Assembly (NCBI GenBank): GCA_951230915.1
Contig: OX579636.1
Location: 8,075,001 to 8,139,000, forward strand
Length of the DNA stretch: 64,000 nt
From: Antitrichia curtipendula
Taxonomy: Eukaryota > Streptophyta > Bryopsida > Hypnales > Leucodontaceae
Direction of reading: 5' to 3'
Positions within the stretch are counted from its first letter, which is position 1, and each line of letters starts with the position of its first letter. Both the position numbers and the translations under genes were made by a program. The notes beneath the pieces are model-generated. The model did not search any database. It was not told the DNA's origin and saw only the letters and a list, made by a program, of their open reading frames with translations. This document shows, in pieces, positions 47,300-57,385 of this stretch.

Positions 47300-48520
47300 A
47301 GTCAGGAGCACCCGTTCAATTCATTGAGAAATGAGCTCGGAAGGGAATTCCGACCAACTCGAAACTGCACATGTGCGTATATGTGCAGAGTCGGGACAGC
47401 CAAACAAGGATCCAGAATTCCATTCCATTCTGCCGAGTGCCAAGTGCCATTCCCAGCCAGCTGACACGTCGTACACGACGCGAGGGAAACAAAAGTCGCT
47501 CCACGCAGCCTCCTGCGCCCGATTGTCAAGGAGAAGTACAACTCCCACCTCTGCGGACTTGCTAGCTAGCTGGCTGGCGAGAGTGGGACCTGCCGCGCGA
47601 GCTGCAGGGTGCAGGCTGTTGGGACTCACTCACATCCTCCGCCTTGCCGACTAGCTGCCTCGTTAGTCGTCGTCGTCGTCGCCAGGATTGCCGCTCGAAT
47701 GTCTGCATACCCCACAACGCTTAATTTGGAAAGGTCTGCAACGAGTTTCCGGGGGTATAAATCGACACTTGCATTGCCATCGACACTTACAATTTCAGTG
47801 CCTCCGACGCTGCCACCAGCTTGTAGATGTTTCATCTATTCGCCGAAGGTCCAATTCCGCTAGCTAGCTAGCTTAGTGATTTTCTGAACGACTGTTCCAG
47901 CGTTGGCTCTCTCTACTCGTGGGCTGATTTCGGCGTGACTCGGAGTTGCGGGTAGGTCTGCGAGTGAATTGGATCATTTGATGGACTTAGCTAATTAGCT
48001 TGTGTTGGTTTTCGATGACGTCAAATTCGTGAAACGGGCAAGGAGGATTCAAAATGACTAGCTAGCAGTTTCAGTTCCCTTCTGACTGCGAACCTCAGGT
48101 TTCCACCATGGAGAACCTCAGGCTAAGCTTCGACTAACCCAATTCGGTTCCTCGTTGTGATTGTGAAAGGGGTTTGTTCAGGTGGAATGCCGTATGCATC
48201 GTGCACTGGGACACGATCTCGTTAGCTTCTGACTGAGAACCTCAGATTTCGACTGAGAACCTCTGGGTTCCACAAACTCAATTGGTCCACCGTTCTTAAC
48301 GTGAGAACTAGTGGTTCGTTCAAGCCGAATGCCGTATGAATCATGATCTCGTTAACTTCTGACACAGATTCACTTGGATGTTTTGAACAGGTAACTGCTT
48401 GACACCGACGCGGATTTGAAGCGAGTGTTCAGTAAAATCAATCCGAATCAACTCTCGGTACTAGCTGCTGAAGGTCGAAATCTCAGACATACTTGGGACG
48501 CGACTTTTCAGTCGATCAAC
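47300..48520. promoter_or_regulatory. Upstream region of copy B gene
   Basis: The counterpart of 19502-20640 in inverted orientation, with substitutions and small indels, and GCTAGC/CTAG expansions (about 47564-47573 and 47860-47872) absent from copy A. Frames are not conserved between the copies. Presumed promoter and leader. Confidence 0.35.
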
Positions 48521-49630
48521 ATGGAGCCGGTACAATACATTTTCTGTGTTGATCACTCACGTAGTTGCTTACGTAGTTTTTAGAGAGTAAGAATCTGCGT
48601 AAGAGATGGCTTTGGGTCTCCCTTTCTCTTGAGCTCCTTCTCGTGGTTGTTCATCGATTGTTGCTTACCCGGCCTCAATTTCCACTGCGTGCAGTTCTAC
48701 AACCACGGGGACCAGTGGAATCAAAACTACCATCTGATGTACGAACCAGAAATCCCTGTGGAACAACCCCAAGATCAACACCGGAATGATTATCACAGCA
48801 GCAACCCCTATCAGGTACAGCTCAAACTTACTTCGAGAACGGCTTTGTTGCTGTTTTAATCCTGCTTGAAACAGCGTTTTCCGAGTGGCGTTCTGAATTA
48901 CTCTATGAACTTGACTTGACTCTATTACCGAACGATGGATATAGCTTGTTCCTGATCGAAAGCATATCTGTGCCCTGCAGGTGCATCAAATATACTACGA
49001 CGACGACCGGTACGGCAACGATGGATATCACAGCCCCCGTCACGGTTCCAGTTATCCTTACGCTCCGCAAGAAATCCCCTTCCACTGCAACCAGGGAACC
49101 GAATATCCCTCGCACCAGGTAACCTTGACAGCCCACTGATTGATTTTGATGTGATTTTCAGTCTGCCGTGTGGCCAAAGTTTGTAAAGCTCACTGCGTCT
49201 TCATTCTTGACACGCTCTCAACTGGGCTCGATTTCTACAGGATTTGGTTCAGAGTCGAAGTCGGAGTGCACCACCAGTTACGAACTGACTAAGTGTACTT
49301 GCTTATCACAGACATCAGTACAGATTCGTCTCAGCAGAAGGAATTTGATCGACAACCACTTGATAAGGGGACTGGAGCGACATGATTTAAGTAAGTCTTT
49401 TGACATGAGTTTGTCGGGGGGTGTTGGCTTCACTAATCAGTAGCTAGGATAAGCGATCTGGAAGAACTGGGTTTTTCTCATGCTGACAACTTGCTATGCG
49501 TTCTGCAGCTTGCGAAGTTCGAGACCGCGTCATAACCGTTTCCGGTTACGCAGCAAATGACGGCCCGAATGAATTTTTGGCATTGGTCAGGCAAATCTCA
49601 GGTGACCGAGGGGCTTCAATAGTCGATTAA
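48521..49630 (+). CDS. Five-exon gene for a Tyr/Asn/Gln/His-rich protein (copy B)
   Basis: The second copy of the gene at 18302-19501. The exons are 48521-48529, 48695-48814, 48981-49118, 49162-49390 and 49509-49630. Exons 2-5 (609 bases) are identical to copy A. A deletion of about 90 bases has removed most of the first exon and the start of intron 1, fusing ATGGAGCCG to sequence beginning GTACAAT. That GT could serve as a new donor in the same phase, giving MEP in place of the 17-residue start and a 205-residue protein. Whether it is expressed is unknown. Intron 1 remains 165 bases long after the deletion; introns 3 and 4 are identical to copy A, while introns 1 and 2 together differ at about six positions. 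Confidence 0.55.
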
Positions 49631-50223
49631 AATTCGGTCTCATCATTTTTCCGTCGTGGACGATATATACCCCATTCAGCATCTACACACAGAATTGACT
49701 TGTGTCAAATCGACTGTAAATGATTACAATCGGCTTTAGGATATTCATTTGTGAAGAATAAGTTCTGCAGCATTGCAGAAATCTGGCCCTAGCTTCCTTA
49801 GTTTAGAACGCATTTTTTGTTGTAATACATAGTGACCCCGCGTCCAGTATTTTTGGAGACAGACAGGTCTGAAAAAGAAACAAAACAGTTGTTCTTCTCG
49901 ATTCATTCATTTTTTATTCAATGAGTTCATTTATGCATACACATCTTGTTCCGATCCTCTCTTCTCAATTTTGCGCCCCCCATTTGTCCTTCAATGAAAC
50001 CGAATTATGGTTCCACTTCATGAATGGCCATGGCAAGGCCATGGCCATCAATGTATTGCTCCAAGCGGCATTCGCAAGCTCGTATCAATAGCTTCGCTTC
50101 CGGAATTGAAATGTTTCTAAGGACCAGTTACTCACTTTTTCCCTTATAACATTTAATACGTGTGCTTCATCATTACGGACTTCCTACCGACAGAGTCCGA
50201 TCTTTCACAGAAATTGCTTGCAA

Positions 50224-50514
50224 CTACAGTGTTTTTGCCCCACACGGAACGACTTCACAAACACGCCTCCTACACATTTTTTTCAGATTGCAATTGGTTG
50301 ATAAGCTTAACGCATCCTCCCCAGAGAGAACTTTTCGGGTCATGAAAGCGAGTTCCAATTGAAGAGGGTTCCAAACTTCCAATTTGGGAGGGCTACGTTT
50401 CATTAGAAAGTTGGAAATGTAAAGTCGGTGAAAGAAGACAACGAGGAGTACAAGTGATTGATGAGTTGTGTTCCTACATTCCTCCCGACTTTTTCCGGAC
50501 TTTCTTATCAACAT
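50224..50514 (-). CDS. Small hypothetical ORF conserved in both arms (copy B)
   Basis: The same 96-residue frame as 17420-17710, with one silent difference (AGA versus AGG, about residue 84). Convergent with the five-exon gene. No recognised domain; it may be a chance frame in a recently homogenised duplication. Confidence 0.3.
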   Translation of the reverse strand: MLIRKSGKSREECRNTTHQSLVLLVVFFHRLYISNFLMKRSPPKLEVWNPLQLELAFMTRKVLSGEDALSLSTNCNLKKMCRRRVCEVVPCGAKTL

Positions 50515-50657
50515 AAACGTCTGTTATCGGCCTGTTATTAGAAGTCCGAGCTTATCAGGAACACGAATGTTACCCTAATTTATTGCTGATGATTTCCTAG
50601 GATACGTATACGTATGTAGAGACCAATCCCGAGACGATTAGAAGCTAGCCCTACGAA

Positions 50658-50891
50658 GTGTTGCCGACGAAGACATTGCCCTGCAACTTCTGCGGAGCGA
50701 CCACATTCTTCAAAGGGGTCCGAGTTGCTCGCGATGCCAACCCCTTTTTAAGAAAATTCTGCACTGACAGTAATTTGGATGGTGCTTCGATAGTTCAATT
50801 CCCTTCAAATATTCAAAGCGAATTCAGTATCAGCTTTGTGGGTCCAAATGTGGTTGCCCAGCTGGCAATTGGCAACAAATTCTTTGTGTAG
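50658..50891 (+). CDS. Unrecognised short ORF near the arm end
   Basis: A 77-codon frame including CNFCGATTFFKGVRVARDAN and GPNVVAQLAIGNKFFV. The last part is also open in the left arm with an in-frame indel, but the first part is frameshifted there. It could be a terminal exon of an undetected gene. Confidence 0.25.
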   Translation: MLPTKTLPCNFCGATTFFKGVRVARDANPFLRKFCTDSNLDGASIVQFPSNIQSEFSISFVGPNVVAQLAIGNKFFV

Positions 50892-51237
50892 AAATAGCTT
50901 TGTTCCAGGTCGTATCGTAGGTTTCGTGCCTGCAAATGACAAAGTTTTCAACCAGGTGCCACGGAGGTCCAACAGAGTTTGGTGGGAACGGAACAGTCCA
51001 TTCGGCCGGTGCAGTCTTATTAAGCGTCAGTGCTTGCTCAATCGGAAACACGGTCTGTGATGTCGTGCAGAGCAAGGAAATGATCCACGACAACTCGATG
51101 AGATGCACGCGGCAACTTAGACCACCTGTGTGTGGTCTGCGGATGCGGGGGTTGAGTCTCGAGTTTCCCTCTATTGGGTTTCTATTAGTATTGGCACAAA
51201 GCTCTTGCTAGTACGATCGAAATTGAGCGTAGGTGTA

Positions 51238-51555
51238 AGGTAGGAGGTCCTGAAAGCGCCCACTTAAGAGCTGAAGCTGAATTTTGGGGGAGGTGGAACT
51301 TCTTGAAATATTTTTTCAGTAAATTATCCTGGAAAGACAATTGGAACTGACATCTAAGTCAAGTTGTTTCATATTTTTTGGAGCTTCGCGATATCAGTTA
51401 TGAATTTTTGAAGTTGAAACAGCATAGAGCTCTAAAATCGCCCACCTCCTCAAATTTACATTGTTGGTACAACAAAAAAGCAACATATACAAAAAGTGTA
51501 CATTTGAGGAGGTGGGCGATTTTAGAGCCTGAGAACTTTAAGAAACTCTTACCTT
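51238..51555. mobile_element. AGGTAGGGG MITE family, copy 5
   Basis: A 318-base copy with AGGTAGGAGGTCCTGAAAGC at the left and ACTCTTACCT at the right, flanked by TA (51236-51237, 51556-51557). Near its right half an inner dyad pairs AAATCGCCCACCTCCTCAAA with TTTGAGGAGGTGGGCGATTT. The family interior is in the reverse orientation. Confidence 0.65.
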
Positions 51556-51557
51556 AT

Positions 51558-54500
51558 TCACACCTGATATTAGGAGTGGTGTTAGCGAAGTGAATTGTCC
51601 TCAAGTTGAGGTGTATCTAATAATCTAAATTCATGATTATAAAGACATTTGTTGACACCTTGTAATACCACCTAAAGACATACTTAAGGATGAATGCATG
51701 ATTGAGTGGCTCACTTTTTCTATCATAGGTGCTATCTCACGAAGTACTTTGTATTGCAAGATGAAATAGACATAGTGAACTTATGTCGTTGAATGTAAAA
51801 AATTCTATATGTATAGGGAACTTTATTGTGTTGAAGGTTGTGCTTGATTTTTCTAAAGTTCATTTGAAATTATAGGAGTTACGGACTTTTGTAGTTGGAA
51901 ACATGAACTTTGTCAAAGTGGGAATGTAATTTTGTTTTTGTTTTTTTTTATGAAGAAAAAGAACATATTATTTGAATACCAACTTATTTTATGTTGTGTT
52001 TTAGGTTTAGAGGTCTAGAATTCATTTTCTTTTTAAGTAGAATCATTTGTAAGAATGTACTTATGGACTTTTAAAGCGGGGTATGATTTCAACCTTTTTT
52101 CTAAAGTCCATATAAGAATAAAAAAAAGATGTTCTTCATTTTTTTTTGAAACCCATACAACAAGGAAATCTTTAGATGGGCATGATGTTGAAAATCCAAT
52201 GGATAAATATGCCAATGGATGAACATCCATTAATTCATCCAATGTACCAAAAACTCATCACAATATGAACTTATATGTTGTCGTCTTTGAACCACTCAAC
52301 CATGAGTCTAAAAAAGTTATGCCATGAGTCTAAAAAAGTTATGCCATGAGTCTAAAAAACAACTTGATGGGCAGCCCCCAAAAAATCCCAAAATATTGAA
52401 TTTCTTTCATTTTTCATTTTTTTTTCTCAAAGATTATATTTTTGTCTACATTTGAAGCTTTTATTCATTCTAAATGGACTAGTGATGAAAAAGTTATGGA
52501 CAATCTTATTTTTTGGACAATCTAAGGATTTACTTGAAAAAATTCCATTTTTGAATGCAATTTTTACAATTTTTCAGAAAAAATTGTTTCAAAAGGTTAA
52601 ATTTGATTTCTAGAACAATCTTGTTGTTGGAATTATTGTGTTTCAATTCCATCTTAGAGTTATTAATGGTTTAGTTATCCCTTCAATCTTGAACCTACTT
52701 TTGTTGAGTCTTGCTGGGAGTCAAATAAAAATTTAAGATTCTCAAAGCATGTATTTTCTACACGTTATATAAATAATATGAAATTTTAGAATGTTGAAAA
52801 TAAGTATATTCAAAATTGATTCAAGGCTCTTATGTTGATGAAAAGGGATACTTTGAGGTGATCTTCAAAGTGGTGTGGCTTAGAATATATGATAGCTTAT
52901 ATTCTTTTGAATTAAAAATTAGAAAATTATTGAAAAAATATTTTTAAATTATAGTATAAAGAGTTAGATTTTACAATTAAAATAGAGTAGCTAGGGTGTA
53001 AAAGAAAATATTATACAAATATTAGAAGCAACATAGGATCCATTTTAAGCAATTATTTGTACAACTGCGGATCATTATAAGCCAAAGATTTGAAATTTTG
53101 ATATTGCAACATGTGGCAATTGATGGATGACTTAAGTTAAATTCTCTAATATTTAGTAATTTTATTGTGGTTTAGGACTCACAAATTTGAGCCACCATTA
53201 GTTTTTGTTTCATTTTTCAAGTTTCAATAGTGTAGTGCAAAGTTGATTTCCAGGTGATTCACATTAGTTTTGATAATACTACAATTAGTGAAGGATATAT
53301 AGGAAATCATTTGGTTAACTTGTTATATTAGGATGTAAAGAAATATCACCAAGGTTTTTGAATGTGCTACATTGTTGTTGTGTACATTTGAACCTTTGAA
53401 AACCTTGAGTACATTATTGTTGTGAAAAAACTTTGGATCTTTTAGATATTCTAAACCAAAGTTTTTACCATTTCCAATACATAGATTGATGATATAACAT
53501 GGTTGTTTTGACATTTTTGATCAATGGGCTTGTGCAACACTTGCAGTAATTGTAGTTGCTATTCAAAGACAAACAAAAACTTCAAATAAAGTAGAGACAA
53601 AGCTTGTCATTATGGATGGAAAAGAAAAATTTGATCAAGAGGTCATTTCCATTGGTGTGAATCTCAAAGAATAATACAATGAGGTTGTTGAAGCATTCCA
53701 TAGTGAAAAATGTGTTATGGTCTTGACCACAAATGCTACAACAAGCAAAGAAATAGCCATTTAGTTGTACAAACCAATACAATACTCACAAATATTGTTG
53801 ATGAGGACAACTTGGTAATCTACACAATATGTCAAGAGCACAAGCAATCAACCTCATAAAGAACAATCAATGTATTATGTACCTCATTAATTTGAAATTT
53901 ATATTCTGATTTGCTAAAAAATATGAATTATTTCTTAAATCTTTTGTAGTTTTGACTTTTGATTTTTTTTTAATATGATTCATGTTCGAATTTCATTTTT
54001 GTTGTTTTGAACATTGATGACATATGAGAACAAAAGTATTGTTATTTGGTGAGCTCTTTATTCAATATTTGTATTAAATAAATTCTAATATTTTATATAT
54101 TATTTATAAAACTAATAATTTATTATTATAAAATAGAAATCACTCTCAATCACAGCAATATACTTGTCACTATTAATGGAAGTCCTATTTTGCAAATTCA
54201 AAATGATGAAGTTGTTTTTGTCTAGAACTTCTGAAGGTAGAACCTAATGAATTTGAAATTTTTATCGAAGATGGCTATTTTGATTGTAATCATATTTCTT
54301 GTTTTTTAGAAATTAAAGAAAATAAGATAATAATTCCAAAACTAAAGGAAAGTAAAGAAAGTAATTATATTTAAAAGTCAATTTTGCCAATTTGTCACAC
54401 TTTGAGATTTAGGGATTTTGAGTACTTGGAAGTACTCAAAATTAATGATCTAGAGCTGAAATTTTGTGGTCTATTTTTCACAGTAGAGAGACATGTGCTT

Positions 54501-56300
54501 ACCAAAGGGAATCTAAAAATACATTATTTTATGGCCTCCATATTTGTACAAATAGGGCTCTTTTGTGTGTGCACTTCTAAATACTAAAGATGGTTTCGAC
54601 TTCATTTTTTTGGTGAAATTTCATCACCATCAAGTTCTTACAAATTGCCGATTTTTTATTTTTTATTAGTTTATACCTTGTTGTATTTAATATTTTGTGA
54701 CAAATTGTCTTTTTTTCCAAATAGTACTATTTTAGTACTTGCAAGTAGTTATAGTACTCACAACAATACTTTTAGCCATTGATTTCTCAAATCAAGGTTT
54801 GAGATTGTTTTGCTTCATAGTACTTCTAGTACTTAGCACAAAAATTGTAGTTTTGACAAAACGCTACAAAAAATGGTTAGTCTTTCTTGCAACCACCCTA
54901 ATCTTATCACCAATACAAATTTCAATAAGTGTTAACTTCAAATACTAATATAGAAGACATTTAACAAAGATTATAAAAAATCACAATCTCTATTACGTAA
55001 GGAATATTAAAGTATCTCTAGATAAAATATTTGCAAGATGTTTTCATAATCAAAATTCAAATGCTCCAATTACTATAAGAAAAATGAAACATGATCACTT
55101 TTGTTTAATTTTAACAAGTAAAACATATCAAAGTTTTATATATATATCAGCAGTATAAAAGGATATATTTAGTTTCATAAATGGCATTTGACTCAAAGGT
55201 CTTTGACAATGATGTTTTGGGTGTAATACGTAAAATAATTAATTGATAAATCTTCACACCAATATTCATTGCTACATGTACTTTTTCAAAAAAATTCAAA
55301 TTTATTGGATTGTTTCTGCTATATTTACTAATATTTTTTGCTACAAAATTATAACAACGACAAATTTTCTCAAAATAAATTTAATTTTTTTAGTGATAGA
55401 CAATCCAGATTATTGTACACTAAAATATAATATTGATATTTGAATCCAATTAAAAAGTCTAAATTTAGCTCAAATAGAGTGTTTGGTTATTTTATAATAC
55501 ATCTAGTCTTTTAGGGGTTAATCCCTAAAGATTGCTATATATGTAAAAATGGACATTGTTAGTGTCTTTTAGAATTTTTCACACTTGGTACTATACAAAA
55601 AAAGTGTTATGTGATAATACTACTTTCTATAGAAAAGCTTAAACAATTTGGATTCAATGCTAGAGTGGAAGTGATTTAATATTGTGTGTTCATATCTGGG
55701 CAATAATGTCTTGATTGTTTTACAACACTTGCCCCATGGAGCAACATGTGTGCAACTTTAATGCCATGAATGCCTACCATCTTTTGCAAATGCTAACCTA
55801 TTTAGTCGATTCTACATTTGCTCCATAGCATCGTAACCGTCCCAACTTCATGGGATCTTCATATTGAAGGTGATTTTTGTGAGTTACATAACACCAAGGA
55901 TATCACTACGCAAATTGTCATAGTAGCATTGGAATAATAGAATTTTTCAACTTGGCAGCCTACTCAAAATTTGAACTATATAGTACTACAAGAAAGAAAT
56001 TGCATTTTCATAGCACTTAGCTCTACAACGACGCTAGTTTGTGAGCCTAAAAGCATGAGCTTAAGAGCTGTGAGCGTACACCTTGTGAGCCCATAGCATT
56101 TATTGAAAAAAACTTTGAACTTTTATGCCAAATGAAGAAAAAGCTGAGTCATTTAAAAAAAATTCTATTTACTATAAAACTTCATCTCTATGATGATGGA
56201 CCTATGACCGTGGACCTATGACCGTGGAAGCATGGTCAGCATGTTGGTGAATGAAAATTTCAATTGACCTCTAGCTCCAGTTTTTTTCATCATGAAATTA
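51558..56300. other. AT-rich intergenic DNA with minor repeats
   Basis: No gene is supported. It contains a direct repeat of 22150-22450 at 52410-52705 and back-to-back TTAA-family ends sharing one TTAA at 55518-55521 (GGGG TTAA TCCCTAAAG). The short frames are AT-biased and show no recognisable protein. Confidence 0.45.
52300..52359 (+). repeat. Tandem repeat, three 22-bp units
   Basis: Nearly identical units of CCATGAGTCTAAAAAAGTTA plus TG, the last one diverging after the A run. Confidence 0.9.
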
Positions 56301-56399
56301 TTTGCTCAAATTCAAGCTCTTGAAGGGATCCAAAAGAAAACAAATATTTTGAATAAGTGATAAAGGGTTCATGCAATAAACACCACCTCCACGGCATGT

Positions 56400-57385
56400 A
56401 CAAATTTTTAGAATGTTGCAACCTCTAATTCCCTCCGAAAAACTTCTCAACGATGAAAGGTGTGACATACATACACACCAAAAATAAATAAAATAAAAAA
56501 TTGAAAAATATAATTGAATTAAAAAATAAAATTGAAAACTTGGTCTCTCTAAAAGGTCTCTCAATTCCCTCCAAAGAGAAATTTTGAAAAAATAAATTTG
56601 AAAAAAAAAGACTTGAGAAAAAAACTTGAATTTTTTTGAATAAAAGAGTTTCGAAATTCCAAACTCATATTCCAACAAAGAGGCTCTCGGTATCGAGAAG
56701 GGTTCCTGGCCACGACAGAGTCACAAAAAAAAAATTAAAAAACAAAAAAGAAAAAAATTAAATTAAATTAAATTTTTTTTATTTTTTTTTGCGACTCCAG
56801 TACTCCATCACCCCTAAGTGATCTCTCGGTGACGAGACAAGTCTTGTATAGGTGACAAAGTTGCAAAAAACCAAATTAAATTGAATTAAATTTTAGTATT
56901 ATTATTTTTATTATAGAGTTCTGAACCCTAGACCCTCCAACTGACTTCTCGTTAGCGAGAAGAGTTTCTAGAGGTGACAACGTTGCAAAAACAAGAAAAA
57001 AAAGATTGAAAAATTGAAATTTTTTTTTTTGAGAGTTCCAAGCTCCTCTACCTCCAAAGGTCTTCTCGATAACGAGAGAGGTTTTTGAGGGTGATAAAGT
57101 TGTAAAAAAATTGAAAAAGAGAAAAAAAAATTGAAAAAAAAATTGAAATTTTTTTTGAAAAAAAAAGTTTTGAAAGTCTCAAATCCCAAACTCTATAAGG
57201 GGGTTAATTGTTACTAAAAGATGTTTTTGGAGGTGGTAGAGTTATGAAAAAAAAAAGCTGAAAAAAAATTTAAATTTTTTTGAGGAGACTCAAATCTCAA
57301 AAATCCAAAGGGGCCTCTCCATGCCAAGAGGGGGTCATGATTTTTTAGGGGTGTTTGAGTTGCAACAATGAAAGTAAAAAAAATT
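56400..57385. repeat. Degenerate tandem array with a palindromic TCTCG-CGAGA core
   Basis: Six to eight imperfect units of roughly 110-150 bases. Each has a GA(G)TTCC/CTC-rich part, a short dyad (CTCTCGGTATCGAGA near 56684, TCTCTCGGTGACGAGA near 56822, CTTCTCGTTAGCGAGAAG near 56945, CTTCTCGATAACGAGAG near 57062), then a GTGA(C/T)AAAGTTG-like phrase and a long A/T-rich tail such as AAAAAATTGAAAAA. Later units (57180-57380) lose the dyad. It behaves like a minisatellite; frames inside it are by-products of A/T runs. Confidence 0.7.

Larger units (their letters stand above)
41880..51020 (-). repeat. Right arm of the large inverted duplication
   Basis: The inverted counterpart of 16886-26060 (anchor pairs are listed there). 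Insertions specific to this arm are the TTAA element at 42752-43336 and the hAT-type MITE at 43463-43779. Both interrupt an otherwise colinear match, so they inserted after the duplication. MITE family copies lie at the edges of the gene-bearing block (47019-47299 and just outside at 51238-51555), in opposite orientation. Confidence 0.8.

Noticed and set aside
56298..57189. Phe/Lys-rich open frames on the minus strand
   Set aside because: They are translations of long A/T runs in the degenerate tandem array.
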